Below, piece after piece: positions 9,164 to 18,602 of a stretch of DNA of 64,000 nt. Position 1 is the stretch's first letter. Every line of letters starts with the position of its first letter. Below the pieces are notes generated by a model. That model made no database searches, was not told the DNA's origin, and saw only the letters and a list, made by a program, of their open reading frames with translations. A program made the position numbers and the translations under genes. Origin of the DNA: Pseudomonas fluorescens (GTDB lineage Bacteria; Pseudomonadota; Gammaproteobacteria; Pseudomonadales; Pseudomonadaceae); the NCBI RefSeq assembly GCF_902497625.1, contig NZ_CABVGX010000014.1, positions 49,862 to 113,861 on the forward strand. Reading direction: 5' to 3'.

Positions 9164-9364
9164 TCAACGGTAGACGGTCAGCGCCAAGGCGCCGAACAGA
9201 CAGGTAAACAAACTCAGGCGCAGCAGCGCCGGGTGCCAGAAAAATCGGTACAGATCGAAGCCGGACAGGAACCGATCAAGCGCCCAGGCCAGCGCCGCGG
9301 CGATGAAAAACATCAACGTCATGGTCGGCATGTACACGCCGTGGAAAGCAATTTCACGAGGCAT
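9164..9364 (-). CDS. DUF1656 small membrane protein (AaeX-like)
   Basis: Inner-membrane protein of 66 aa with two hydrophobic segments. It starts MPREIAFHGVYMPT, a typical beginning for DUF1656/AaeX proteins found between FUSC pumps and their HlyD partners. The start was taken at 9364 because the upstream part of the open frame lies in the FUSC gene and has no family character. It overlaps the end of the FUSC gene by 11 bases, implying coupled translation. The function within the pump is unknown. Confidence 0.85.
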   Translation of the reverse strand: MPREIAFHGVYMPTMTLMFFIAAALAWALDRFLSGFDLYRFFWHPALLRLSLFTCLFGALALTVYR

Positions 9365-11546
9365 GTTCGTGTCCTTCGGAAGGGGTTTGCACGCGGGCCG
9401 CGAGCGGCGATTGCGGATCCAGCAATGAGGTGCGGATGAAGTGCAGATAACTCTTAACCCGGCGCAAGGCCGAGGTGTCGAAGTGCGGCGCGAACGGTTC
9501 GTCGGTGGCTTGCACACGACTGATCGCATGGTCCACGGCGATCAATGCACGTTGCAGATTGCCTGGGTTCGGTTGCACGAACAGCCGCATCAGCGAACGA
9601 CCCATGACGCGAACGGCCTGACGCCACGGTTGTGATTCGGCATAGGCAGGGTGTACCGGAAGAATCGCCTGCTCCTTGCGCAACTCGATGATCGCGTGAC
9701 CGACTTCCAGCACCACGAACATCCAGCGCAGCAGGTCGCGTTGTACTTGCGGCTGGCCGGCGGCCAGACCGTAAGCCTGATGCAGCAAGTCGCGGGTGCG
9801 GCTCTCGAAACTGGGCGCCAGCCCCTTCAGCTTGCCGCTGATCGCATGCACCACTTGCCCGCGCAGATCCTGCTCGAGACGGCGCCACAGCCAGCGACTG
9901 TTTGGCGGCAGAATGATCGCGCCGGCAGCCGCACACACCAGCATGCCCAGCACCATGGCGAGGTAGTCGTTGATGAACGCGTACGGGTTGTAAACCGTCA
10001 GGTTGTCGGGCACCGACCCGGTGCTGAAGAAGATCAGCAAACCGAGGCCGACACCGGCGTATTGCGGTCGCGAAGAAAGGAATGAGCCGAGCACGATGAC
10101 CGGTGCGAGCATCACGCAAAGCAATGGAAAACCGTCGATCCACGGAAACACGAAAAACATCTCGAAGAAGCCGATCAGCGCGCCTAGCAAGGTGCCGCAG
10201 GCCATCTGAAACGCCATGCGCTTGGGGTTGGGCGTAGCCGCAGACAGGCCAACGGTGGCCGCCGCAATCAAGGTCATGGTCGCACCGCTCGGCCACGCCG
10301 TGACCACCCAATAACTGCCGAGTACCAGCAGAATGAAAGCCGCGCGAATGCCCGAGGCTGCAGAAGCCATCCAGTTGGTCTGCGAGGTGAACGGCTCGTG
10401 CCAAAGTTCCCGGGCATGGCTGTGATCGGCCAGCGACGCGTGGGTTTGCGTATAGCCGTGCAAGTCGTCGACGAAGCGATAGAGCAGCTCATAGGCGGTG
10501 TGAAAGTCCAGCAATTGCGCTTCGCTCGGATGGCTTTCCTGAAATGCTGCACGCAGGCTGCGAACCCGCGCCGGCAAGTCTTCCTTATAAGCGTTCAGCG
10601 CAGTCACCAACCGCACCGCATCGGGACTGGTCAAGGCGCGACCGCTGAAACCGTCGAGCACTTCAGCGAGGTCCTGCAAGCCCGGTTTGATCGCAGCCAC
10701 GGCATGATCCTCATCGCTGCTGCGCAAGCGTTCGAGCAACTGATGCAGGGCATTGAAGCGCGTAGTGATGCTCATGAACTCGCTGTTCAAACGACTCAGC
10801 CGGCCGTTGCGCCGACGCATGTGCGGGTCCTCGAACACGGTGACGCTGCGCAGCCCTTCCAGGCCAACCGCCTCGGCGATGAAGCGTACATTGCTCGCTT
10901 CAAAAGCCTCGCGCTGGCTGCGACCGCGCAAGCCGTCGGTCACAAACAAGGCGAACACGCCGAAGCGCTGATACAGGGCGTTGCGCATTGCCGCACTCGC
11001 GGTTTGCGGGAGTATCGCGGCGCTGACCAGCGTGGCGCAGAGAATGCCCAGAGAGATTTCCAGCACACGCCACACCGCCGCCATGAATGCGCCGTCCGGG
11101 TGCGCCAACGCTGGAAGGCCGACCATCGCAGCGGTATACCCGGCCAGCACAAAACCGTAGGCGCGAAAGTTACGGTAACGCGCGGCACCGGCCGAACAAA
11201 TGCCGACCCAGATCGCCAGCGAGCCGAGAAACAGTTCAGTGTTTTGCGCGAACAAGGCAATCAGCGCGACCATCACTGCCGAGCCGGTCAGAGTCCCGAG
11301 AAAGCGGTAGAAACTTTTCGCGAACACCTGACCGCTTTGCGGCTGCATGACGATGAACACGGTGATCATCGCCGTGCGCGGCTGCGGCAGTTCCAGACGC
11401 ATCGCCAGCCACAGCGTCAGAAACGCCGCGAGCAAGACCTTGAAGATGTACACCCAGGTCACGCCGTCGCTGCGTGCCCAGTCGAAGAAACCCCGGCGCC
11501 ATTCGAGGGAATAGAGCCAGCGCAGCGGTGCGGGCACGGGAATCAT
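9354..11546 (-). CDS. FUSC-family efflux transporter (AaeB-like)
   Basis: Inner-membrane pump subunit of 730 aa. Two similar halves each carry a hydrophobic block of about five to six helices (around residues 35-180 and 395-560), separated by a long cytoplasmic region, the layout of fusaric-acid-resistance/AaeB proteins. The motif LPQPRTAMITVFIVMQP is typical of the first half. It probably exports aromatic acids or similar weak-acid toxins, together with the DUF1656 and HlyD proteins downstream. Its ATG overlaps the stop of the outer-membrane factor gene by 4 bases. Confidence 0.9.
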   Translation of the reverse strand: MIPVPAPLRWLYSLEWRRGFFDWARSDGVTWVYIFKVLLAAFLTLWLAMRLELPQPRTAMITVFIVMQPQSGQVFAKSFYRFLGTLTGSAVMVALIALFAQNTELFLGSLAIWVGICSAGAARYRNFRAYGFVLAGYTAAMVGLPALAHPDGAFMAAVWRVLEISLGILCATLVSAAILPQTASAAMRNALYQRFGVFALFVTDGLRGRSQREAFEASNVRFIAEAVGLEGLRSVTVFEDPHMRRRNGRLSRLNSEFMSITTRFNALHQLLERLRSSDEDHAVAAIKPGLQDLAEVLDGFSGRALTSPDAVRLVTALNAYKEDLPARVRSLRAAFQESHPSEAQLLDFHTAYELLYRFVDDLHGYTQTHASLADHSHARELWHEPFTSQTNWMASAASGIRAAFILLVLGSYWVVTAWPSGATMTLIAAATVGLSAATPNPKRMAFQMACGTLLGALIGFFEMFFVFPWIDGFPLLCVMLAPVIVLGSFLSSRPQYAGVGLGLLIFFSTGSVPDNLTVYNPYAFINDYLAMVLGMLVCAAAGAIILPPNSRWLWRRLEQDLRGQVVHAISGKLKGLAPSFESRTRDLLHQAYGLAAGQPQVQRDLLRWMFVVLEVGHAIIELRKEQAILPVHPAYAESQPWRQAVRVMGRSLMRLFVQPNPGNLQRALIAVDHAISRVQATDEPFAPHFDTSALRRVKSYLHFIRTSLLDPQSPLAARVQTPSEGHEHAS

Positions 11547-13072
11547 GGAATCCTGCTCAATGAACTGAAGTCCGGACGCGACATTGGCGGGCGTGAGGGT
11601 GCGGCGATCCGGCTGTCCTCCGGTACATCGTTGCCCGCGCCAAGCCCGCCGCCGAGCGCTGTCACCAGTTCGGCATGAGCGCTGAGACGCCTGGCCTGAA
11701 CCTGCTGCTGGACTTGCTGCTGCTTGAACAACAACGTTTGCGCGTTGAGCACATTGAGGTAGTCGGTGAGGCCGCGCTGGTAGGCAATCATCGCGATGTC
11801 GTAGGTCTTTTGCGCGGTGGCCACCGACTCGGCGGCGAAGGTCTGCTGTTTGTCCATCGATTCGCGGCGGATCAACTGGTCGGAGATATCTTTCAAGGCA
11901 TCGATCAGTGTCTGGTTGTACCGCGCCACGGCGATGTCGTAACCGGCGGACGCTTCACCGAGTGAAGCACGCAACCGCCCGCCGTCGAAAATCGGTAGCG
12001 AGATCGCGGGCCCGACGTTGTAGTTGAGTTTCCTGCCGGTCAAAAACTCCAGCGCGCCACCGCCGGTGGCCATGTAGCCGAGACTGCCAACCAGGTCCAC
12101 ATTTGGATAGAAACCGGCATGCGCGACATCAATGCCGCGCGCCTGTGCGGCTACTTGCCAGCGACTGGCAACCACATCCGGGCGTTGACCGAGCAACTGC
12201 GCCGGCAGGCTCGACGGCAGTTTCAGCGCCGCACCCAGCGCCAGCGACGGCCGCTGCAACTGCGCGCTTTGCCCCGGGCCAAACCCCGCGAGCGCCGCCA
12301 GCTGGTTACGGCTCAGGGCGATGGCTTCGTCGAGCGCATCAATCTGCCGGTGAGTTTCCGGCAAAGGCGTCTCGGCCTGGCTGACTTCGAAATGAGTGCC
12401 TATCCCGCCGTCGAGGCGTTTCTGCGCGAGTTCGAGCATCTGCTTCTGCTGCAGCAGGGTCGCGGCGACGATGTCCCGTTGCGCGTAATGCAGCGAGAGT
12501 TCGATGTAGGCACGCACGACGTTGCTCTGCAGCTCGAGTTGCGCCAGACGCGCTTCGGCGGCGCTCATGTGCGCGATGTCGACCGCGCGTTCGCTGGCAT
12601 TGCTCTCACGACCCCAGAGATCAAGGGCATAGCTGAAGCCCAGCGCAGCGTTGTTGTCCCAGGTGGTTGTATCAGCCAGCTCGCCCGGTCCGTAGAACTG
12701 ATCGTTGGGCCAGTTATGCCGTTTGAGGCTGGATTGGCCGTTGATCTGCAGCGACTCGGCGGATTCCGCCAGGCCGGCCATGGCTTTGGCCTGACGTACC
12801 CGCGCCGCAGCCATGGCCATGCTCGGGCTGCCTTGCAGTGCAAGGTCGATCCAGCGATTCAGTTGCGGGTCGCCGTAGGCTTGCCACCATCTCGAAGCAG
12901 GCCAGTGCGCATCCTGCTCAGCGCTGCGGATAGCTTCGTCGGTGGCCAGTTCATTGGCGTCCAGTGCCTTGCCCTGCGCGGCAATCCCGCCGGTGCCGAT
13001 GCAGCCGCTGATAATGAGGGGTAAAGCCAGAACACTGAGCGCTTGAAAGACGATGTTGATGCGACGCGGCAC
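11543..13072 (-). CDS. Outer-membrane efflux lipoprotein (NodT/OprM family)
   Basis: TolC-like outer-membrane factor of 509 aa. A lipoprotein signal peptide ends in the lipobox LIISGC, with Cys24 as the acylation site. The mature protein has the two repeated OEP domains with long alpha-helical segments and WWQAYGDPQLNRWIDLAL near the start, typical of NodT-type channels. It is the first gene of the operon and so supplies a dedicated exit duct, making the locus a complete tripartite pump. The LysR gene is divergent from it. Confidence 0.92.
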   Translation of the reverse strand: MPRRINIVFQALSVLALPLIISGCIGTGGIAAQGKALDANELATDEAIRSAEQDAHWPASRWWQAYGDPQLNRWIDLALQGSPSMAMAAARVRQAKAMAGLAESAESLQINGQSSLKRHNWPNDQFYGPGELADTTTWDNNAALGFSYALDLWGRESNASERAVDIAHMSAAEARLAQLELQSNVVRAYIELSLHYAQRDIVAATLLQQKQMLELAQKRLDGGIGTHFEVSQAETPLPETHRQIDALDEAIALSRNQLAALAGFGPGQSAQLQRPSLALGAALKLPSSLPAQLLGQRPDVVASRWQVAAQARGIDVAHAGFYPNVDLVGSLGYMATGGGALEFLTGRKLNYNVGPAISLPIFDGGRLRASLGEASAGYDIAVARYNQTLIDALKDISDQLIRRESMDKQQTFAAESVATAQKTYDIAMIAYQRGLTDYLNVLNAQTLLFKQQQVQQQVQARRLSAHAELVTALGGGLGAGNDVPEDSRIAAPSRPPMSRPDFSSLSRIP

Positions 13073-13452
13073 TGCTGAGATTTCCTGAAATGGATGGACG
13101 TACGAGGTTCACCGGTGCTGGCTTCATGTGGCGAGGGGGCTCGCCCCCCGTTGGGTTGCGCAGCGCCCCCAAGTCTTGAACATGCGTTTTTCGGAACGAT
13201 CGCATTCACTTGTTTTACGTTTGCTGCGCCAACGAACGGGGGCAAGCCCCCTCGCCACGCGAGCCCCTTCGCCACATACACTTGTCGGCGACGCCCGGTT
13301 GTTACAACGGCGCGATTCTAGGGGGCGGCCGGAAAGGCGATAAGCCGGCAAACCTGTGAATCTTTGTTACCGTTCACGCGATAATCCTCAGGTCGGGGTC
13401 TCAGACCTTGAAACCATGTGTCACAATTTGCCATCGCACCCGAGAGCACCCC
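13073..13452. other. Intergenic region between efflux operon and LysR gene
   Basis: This 380-base divergent spacer should contain both promoters and the LysR operator. Most of its left half is taken up by a palindromic repeat (13128-13258). No clear T-N11-A operator could be singled out. Confidence 0.6.
13128..13258. repeat. Inverted repeat of the GTGGCGAGGGGGCTCGCC type
   Basis: The left arm (13128-13155) reads GTGGCGAGGGGGCTCGCC and continues to CCGTTGG. The right arm (13229-13258) is its near-perfect complement ending CCCCCTCGCCAC. A partial third copy (GAGCCCCTTCGCCACA) follows at 13260-13275. This is a common dispersed palindrome in the P. fluorescens group. Confidence 0.8.
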
Positions 13453-14421
13453 ATGGACACTTTGCAAAACATGCGCGCCTTCAGCTACGTGGCCGAGGCC
13501 GGCAGTTTCACCGCTGCGGCCGTGCAGCTCGATACCACCACGGCCAACGTTTCGCGCGCGGTCTCCAATCTCGAGGCCCATCTGCAAACCCGACTGCTCA
13601 ACCGCACCACGCGGCGCATTGCCCTGACCGAGGCCGGCAAACGCTACCTGTTGCGTTGCGAACAGATACTCGCGTACGTCGAAGAAGCCGAAGCCGAAGC
13701 CAGCGACGCCCACGCCCGCCCAGCCGGACAGCTCAAGGTGCATACCATGACCGGCATCGGTCAGCACTTCGTGATCGATGCGATCGCCCGCTATCGCAAG
13801 ACTCACCCCGATGTCACGTTCGACCTGACCATGGCCAACCGCGTCCCGGACCTGCTCGACGAAGGCTATGACGTGTCCATCGTGCTTGCCAGTGAGCTGC
13901 CGGATTCGGGCTTTGTTTCCCAGCGCCTGGGCATCACTTACAGCATCGTTTGCGCCTCCCCGGCGTACGTCAAAGCCAATGGCTGCGCGCACAAACCCAG
14001 CGACCTGCTCAACCATGCCTGCCTGCGCCTGGTAAGCCCGGTGATTCCGCTGGAAAAGTGGACGTTCGACGGTCCGGAAGGCCAGGAAATGGTCACCATC
14101 AACAGTTCACCGTTCCTGGTGAATTCCGCTGATGCAATGAAAACCGCGATCATCAGCGGCATGGGGGTAGGCGTTCTGCCGGTGTATGCGGCCATTGAAG
14201 GCTTGCGCAACGGCACGCTGGTGCGGGTAATGCCTAACTACCGGTCTCAGGAACTCAACCTGTACGCCATCTACCCTTCGCGGCAGTACCTGGATGCGAA
14301 GATCAAAACCTGGGTCGAGTATTTGCGCGGTTCGCTGCCGGAAATTCTCGCCGCGCACCAGGCGGAACTGGTGGCGTATGAAGTGAGCGGCAGTCTGGCT
14401 GGCGCGCGGCTGGCGAATTAG
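13453..14421 (+). CDS. LysR-family regulator, divergent to the efflux operon
   Basis: Transcription regulator of 322 aa. An N-terminal winged helix-turn-helix (residues 1-60, MDTLQNMRAFSYVAEAGSF then AVSNLEAHL) precedes a periplasmic-binding-protein-like effector domain from about residue 90. The start is placed at 13453, where the LysR family begins; the upstream frame extension lacks family similarity. Divergence from the FUSC pump operon suggests it controls that operon in response to an aromatic or weak acid, as AaeR does for AaeXAB. Confidence 0.9.
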   Translation: MDTLQNMRAFSYVAEAGSFTAAAVQLDTTTANVSRAVSNLEAHLQTRLLNRTTRRIALTEAGKRYLLRCEQILAYVEEAEAEASDAHARPAGQLKVHTMTGIGQHFVIDAIARYRKTHPDVTFDLTMANRVPDLLDEGYDVSIVLASELPDSGFVSQRLGITYSIVCASPAYVKANGCAHKPSDLLNHACLRLVSPVIPLEKWTFDGPEGQEMVTINSSPFLVNSADAMKTAIISGMGVGVLPVYAAIEGLRNGTLVRVMPNYRSQELNLYAIYPSRQYLDAKIKTWVEYLRGSLPEILAAHQAELVAYEVSGSLAGARLAN

Positions 14422-14441
14422 CCCTGGACGCCGTTCCTCCT

Positions 14442-14527
14442 CTGTAGGAGCCGGCTTGCTGGCGATGCGGCCAACCAGCCCTGATGTTCAGGCCACAATC
14501 GCTATCGCCAGCAAGCCGGCTCCTGCA
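14442..14527. repeat. REP-like palindrome, GTAGGAGCCGGCTTGCT type
   Basis: The left arm CTGTAGGAGCCGGCTTGCTG (from 14442) and the right arm ATCGCCAGCAAGCCGGCTCC (from 14504) are complementary. They flank about 37 bases. It lies between convergently spaced ends of the LysR gene and the reductase gene start. It is related to 53875-53960, 60973-61068 and 62399-62488. Confidence 0.85.
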
Positions 14528-14622
14528 AAGTTCGCGCGCGTAAGGCCGCTTGGCCGCTCGCACAATAGCAAAGAAGAATGTTAGCGTGCTTGGCATCTCC
14601 ACGCCCGACGAGCCTTCCTCTC

Positions 14623-15597
14623 ATGAAAAAGACTGTCCTCGCCTTCAGCCGCATCACGCCTGACATGGTCGAGCAACTGAAGTCAGACTTTGACGTCATT
14701 GTGCCGAACCCGAAAAACGGCGACATCAATGCCCAATTCAACGAAGCCCTGCCCCACGCCCACGGCTTGATCGGAGTCGGCCGCAAGCTCGGCCGTGCGC
14801 AACTGGAACATGCGCGCAAGCTCGAGGTGGTGTCCAGCGTCTCGGTCGGCTATGACAATTACGACTTAGGCTATTTCAACGAGCGCGGCATCATGCTGAC
14901 GAACACCCCCGACGTGCTCACCGAAAGCACTGCCGACCTGGCGTTCGCCTTGCTGATGAGCAGCGCCCGCCGCGTGGCCGAGCTGGATGCCTGGACCAAG
15001 GCCGGTGAATGGCAGGCCAGCGTCGGAGCACCGTTGTTCGGCTGCGATGTGCATGGCAAAACCCTTGGCATCGTCGGCATGGGCAATATCGGCGCGGCGA
15101 TCGCCCGCCGTGGCCGTCTCGGTTTCAACATGCCGGTCATCTACAGTGGCAACAGCCGCAAAAGCGCAATTGAGCAAGAGCTGGGCGCGCAGTTGCGCAG
15201 CCTTGATGAGCTGTTGGGCGAAGCGGACTTCGTTTGCCTGGTGGTGCCGCTCAGCGAAAAAACCAGACACCTGATCAGTCACCGCGAATTGGCACTGATG
15301 AAGCCCGGCGCGATTCTGATCAACATCGCGCGAGGCCCGGTGGTGGACGAGACTGCGCTGATTGAAGCACTGCAAAGCAAGCGCATTCGCGGCGCCGGGC
15401 TGGACGTTTATGAGAAAGAACCGCTGGCCGAATCGCCACTTTTCCAGTTGAAAAATGCCGTGACGCTGCCCCACATCGGCTCCGCCACGCACGAAACCCG
15501 TGAGGCGATGGCCAATCGTGCCGTAGCGAATTTGCGCAGTGCCCTGTCGGGTGAGCGACCGCAGGATCTGGTAAACGCGCAAGTCTGGAAAGGTTAA
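14623..15597 (+). CDS. ghrB: Glyoxylate/hydroxypyruvate/2-ketogluconate reductase (GhrB-like)
   Basis: Cytoplasmic D-isomer-specific 2-hydroxyacid dehydrogenase of 324 aa, the same length as E. coli GhrB, to which it aligns along its whole length. It reduces glyoxylate, hydroxypyruvate or 2-ketogluconate with NAD(P)H. The Rossmann motif GIVGMGNIGAAIARR is near residues 149-163. The catalytic Arg is in NIARGPVV, the Glu in DVYEKEPL, and the His in PHIGSATHET. The start at 14623 begins MKKTVLAFSR; an upstream ATG at 14578 adds 15 non-conserved residues. It is not in a kgu operon here. Confidence 0.9.
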   Translation: MKKTVLAFSRITPDMVEQLKSDFDVIVPNPKNGDINAQFNEALPHAHGLIGVGRKLGRAQLEHARKLEVVSSVSVGYDNYDLGYFNERGIMLTNTPDVLTESTADLAFALLMSSARRVAELDAWTKAGEWQASVGAPLFGCDVHGKTLGIVGMGNIGAAIARRGRLGFNMPVIYSGNSRKSAIEQELGAQLRSLDELLGEADFVCLVVPLSEKTRHLISHRELALMKPGAILINIARGPVVDETALIEALQSKRIRGAGLDVYEKEPLAESPLFQLKNAVTLPHIGSATHETREAMANRAVANLRSALSGERPQDLVNAQVWKG

Positions 15598-15599
15598 TA

Positions 15600-15634
15600 A
15601 AAGGGCGGGCGTACATAACGCCTGCCCTTTTTTG
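15600..15634 (+). terminator. Terminator of the ghrB-like gene
   Basis: AAAGGGCGGGCGT (15600-15612) pairs with CGCCTGCCCTTTTTT (15619-15633), leaving a six-base loop and a T-run, directly after the stop. Confidence 0.93.
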
Positions 15635-15754
15635 TATGCCGGCATATCACTGATACACACCTTGCAATTCAGCCGCCGCCCAAACTAATGGGTCACACGA
15701 TAAGCTCTCCTTACTTGCCCATCATACCGGGAACCCATTTGGAGAACGCGCATC

Positions 15755-16264
15755 GTGAACTATCTGACAACTGCTCAGATCATTAGAATCAGCAAAGCCC
15801 TGCTTATGTCATTTGTAAGTATCTTTGGATTACTGGTGATGTACAGCAACTTCACCGACTACCCCACCAATTACGAATACCTGGGCCACATCCTCAGCAT
15901 GGACACGGTTCGGGCTGACGCCTTGTACAAGTACCGCGCCATCACTTCGCCGATGGCCCATCATCGTATTTACTGGTTGATCATCACCCTTGAAGTGCTT
16001 TCTACCTGCTTTTGCGTGGTGGGCACCTATCACTTGTATAAAAATATAAACAGCAGTGCAAAAAAATTTCACGAAGCAAAGAAATTCTCGCTGATTGGCT
16101 TGTTGATCGGCATTACCATTTATTATGTTGGTTTCCAGGTTATCGGCGTTGAATGGTTCAACATGGATGAGTCGGAGCGCTGGAATTATAAAGACTGGGC
16201 GCGGCATATTGTCGACTTCTTATTGCCTTTGATGATGTATATGGCGCTAAGGATCGATCGTTGA
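15755..16264 (+). CDS. DUF2165 small integral membrane protein
   Basis: Membrane protein of 169 aa with four predicted hydrophobic helices (about residues 14-32, 72-92, 110-130 and 145-163). It begins ISKALLMSFVSIFGLLVMYSNFTDYPTNY, typical of DUF2165. The start codon is GTG with GGAGAA 8 bases upstream. Codon use is visibly more AT-rich than its neighbours (AAATATAAACAGCAG and similar), which may reflect transfer. Its function is unknown. It converges on the EamA gene. Confidence 0.85.
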   Translation: MNYLTTAQIIRISKALLMSFVSIFGLLVMYSNFTDYPTNYEYLGHILSMDTVRADALYKYRAITSPMAHHRIYWLIITLEVLSTCFCVVGTYHLYKNINSSAKKFHEAKKFSLIGLLIGITIYYVGFQVIGVEWFNMDESERWNYKDWARHIVDFLLPLMMYMALRIDR

Positions 16265-16283
16265 GCCTTAGTTGCCTGATGTA

Positions 16284-17186
16284 TCAGGCAAGGCTTCGAT
16301 GTGCTTGCTCCTGCGGGGCTTTGGGTTTGCGAAATACCAGCACATTACCCAGCATTACCAACACCAGCCCCGCAAGGGCCGGCGCGGTCCACTGGTAGCC
16401 TTCTGCGTACGCCGAAACGTTGAGCGCCACCACCGGGAACAGCACGGTGCAGTAGGCCGCACGCTCCGGCCCCATACGTCCCACCAGCGTCAGGTAAGCG
16501 GTGAAGCCGATGACCGAGCCCGGAATGACCAGGTACAGCAGCGAGCCGATGTAGCGCGCAGTCCACTCCATATCGAATGGAATACCTTTGACCAGGCACC
16601 ACACTGACAACATCGCTGCACCGTAAGCCATACCCCAGGCGTTGGTCGTCAGGGGCCTGAGCCCTGCTTTTTGCTGCAGGCTTGAAAGCATGTTGCCTGC
16701 CGAAAAGCACAGCGTGCCGAGCAAGGCCAGTGCCAGGCCAAGCAGTGTCTCAGGGCTGGCGGTGTGACCGGCCAGCTCCGGCCAGAACAACAGGCCAAGC
16801 CCCAACAGACCAAGCGCGCCGCCCATCAACACATTGCGAGCAATTTTTTGAGAAAAAAAGACCCTCGCATTCAGCGCATTCCACAAGGTCGCCGTCGAGA
16901 ACACCACGGCGACCAGGCCACTCGGGATCCACTGGCTGGCCGTCAGGAAACACATGAAATTGATGCAGAACAGGCACAAGCCCTGCGCCACACAGATGAG
17001 ATGCCCGCGACGGTTCATCACTTGCAGCTTGCGGCTGAGCAACAACATCACGAACAGCACCAGCGCGGCGAGACCGAAGCGATAGACAATCGATGCCGGA
17101 ATGGCCACCACACCCAGTTGCCATTTAAGGGCAATCCAGGTGGTGCCCCAGATCAGCACAGTCAGCAAGTACAGGGAAAGGTTCAT
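16284..17186 (-). CDS. EamA/RhaT-type drug/metabolite exporter
   Basis: Inner-membrane transporter of 300 aa with about ten helices in two EamA repeats (residues 3-135 and 150-285). It starts MNLSLYLLTVLIWGTTWIALK, the characteristic first helix of DMT-superfamily exporters. Probable role: efflux of an amino acid or small metabolite. It is divergent from an AraC regulator 137 bases away, which probably controls it. Confidence 0.88.
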   Translation of the reverse strand: MNLSLYLLTVLIWGTTWIALKWQLGVVAIPASIVYRFGLAALVLFVMLLLSRKLQVMNRRGHLICVAQGLCLFCINFMCFLTASQWIPSGLVAVVFSTATLWNALNARVFFSQKIARNVLMGGALGLLGLGLLFWPELAGHTASPETLLGLALALLGTLCFSAGNMLSSLQQKAGLRPLTTNAWGMAYGAAMLSVWCLVKGIPFDMEWTARYIGSLLYLVIPGSVIGFTAYLTLVGRMGPERAAYCTVLFPVVALNVSAYAEGYQWTAPALAGLVLVMLGNVLVFRKPKAPQEQAHRSLA

Positions 17187-17323
17187 GGCATGGCTCCTCA
17201 GCAGGCGCTCAGTGTCCCGCTACACGCCTTGCCGCACTTGCATAATCTTGCGCTTTTGTCAGCGCACGGGCTGGCAGATCCGGGTCTACGGAGTAGGATG
17301 CAAATCGACAGAGAGAACCAATC

Positions 17324-18199
17324 ATGCCCGCACTGGAAACGCTGCAAGTCTTTCAAGCCCTCAATCGCTCGCCCCATGCTCGTCTCGAGCACAGTGCCGA
17401 GCTTGGTGACGGCATGGCTGCGGCTTTGTGGAGCAACCATCATGACGCGCAGGATTACGCAGGGCCGAGCCATCACACACTGTCGTGCTACATCGCTGGC
17501 GGGACTGGCACATTTCGCCGTGATCGACCCGGCACCAAAGGTGCTCCGGACAAACTGTGCACGCTCCCGGCCGGTCATGAGTCAGCCTGGGTAATCAACG
17601 GTGACATCCGGCTCGCTCATGTCTATTTCAACCCCGAACAATTCGCCCTCGGCTGCGTCACCTTACTGGACCGGGAGCCTCGCGAACTCCAGCTGCACGA
17701 AAACACCTTTCTCGATGACCCGCTGCAGGCCCGCCGTTTCAGGCAGTTGATCCTGCTCAATTGGGACGAGCCTGGCGAACGTCTGCTAACCAGCAGCCTG
17801 GCCCATGAAATACTCAGTCACGCGCTGCTCAGTCAGGTCGGCCTGCGTGAGGGCTTGCGGCTCAGGGGTGGATTGGCGGCACATCAGCGCAGGCAATTGG
17901 TCGATTTCATCGACGGCCATTTGGCAGAAGCCATCAGCCTGGGACAACTGGCGGGGTTATGCGCGTTATCGGAATATCACTTCGCACGGATGTTTCGCGC
18001 AAGTTTTGGCTTGCCCCCGCATCAGTATGTTTTGGCGCGGCGCTTGAATCGGGCGCAGGCATTGCTGCGCAGCACCTCCAGGCCTGTGGGAGAAATAGCA
18101 TTGGCCTGCGGCTTTGCCAGTGCGAGTCATTTCACCAATCGGTTCCGCCAGGGGCTGGGTGGGTCGCCCAAAGAGTATCGGCAGGCGTTCTTGCGTTAG
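17324..18199 (+). CDS. AraC-family transcription regulator
   Basis: Regulator of 291 aa with a C-terminal double helix-turn-helix AraC domain (about residues 190-290: AISLGQLAGLCALSEYHFARMFRASFG, then PVGEIALACGFASASHFTNRFRQGLGGSPKEYR). The N-terminal half is a cupin-like effector domain whose ligand is unknown. The start is MPALETLQVF with a weak upstream GAGAGA. The divergent position next to the EamA exporter suggests local control. Confidence 0.9.
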   Translation: MPALETLQVFQALNRSPHARLEHSAELGDGMAAALWSNHHDAQDYAGPSHHTLSCYIAGGTGTFRRDRPGTKGAPDKLCTLPAGHESAWVINGDIRLAHVYFNPEQFALGCVTLLDREPRELQLHENTFLDDPLQARRFRQLILLNWDEPGERLLTSSLAHEILSHALLSQVGLREGLRLRGGLAAHQRRQLVDFIDGHLAEAISLGQLAGLCALSEYHFARMFRASFGLPPHQYVLARRLNRAQALLRSTSRPVGEIALACGFASASHFTNRFRQGLGGSPKEYRQAFLR

Positions 18200-18275
18200 T
18201 AATCAGCGCCTGCCCACAGAGCACGATGACGCGGTCTTGCGCCAAACTGTAAAGTGCCCGGACAGCAAAAACTGC

Positions 18276-18602
18276 TCAAGTTTGCGCAAATGCCACGACG
18301 GGGCTGACGAGCAGGCTCAGCCCGGCCAATGCCAAGGCAAGTCGTGGGCGATAGGGCATCAGCAACACCAGCAGCAAAGCGCTGAGCATCAATACCGCAC
18401 ACCACTCGACAAGGCCGAGGCCCCATCCGGTCGAAGCCACCGCCGCCCACAAAGACAAACCCAACAGCGACCATCCACCCAGCCTGATCGCTCGGCAACG
18501 AGCAGTCGATGGCTTGCGTCCAAGCAGCTCGACATGGTGACGGTCCATCGATAAACACAGCGCGCTGAAGCCGCCGTAACAGAGCAACAGGGCCAGCAAC
18601 AT
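18276..18602 (-). CDS. DUF3325 membrane protein
   Basis: Hydrophobic protein of 108 aa with three membrane helices. It begins MLLALLLCYGGFSALCLSMDRHH, the usual start of DUF3325 proteins. It is the third gene of a Fur-controlled operon (DUF3649, PepSY, DUF3325) often found near siderophore receptors in pseudomonads. Its start overlaps the PepSY stop by one base. The molecular function is not known. Confidence 0.85.
   Translation of the reverse strand: MLLALLLCYGGFSALCLSMDRHHVELLGRKPSTARCRAIRLGGWSLLGLSLWAAVASTGWGLGLVEWCAVLMLSALLLVLLMPYRPRLALALAGLSLLVSPVVAFAQT

Noticed and set aside
16273..16293. TTGCCTGA/TCAGGCAA hairpin between DUF2165 and EamA genes as a terminator
   Set aside because: No T-run follows on either strand, so it may only weakly block read-through.
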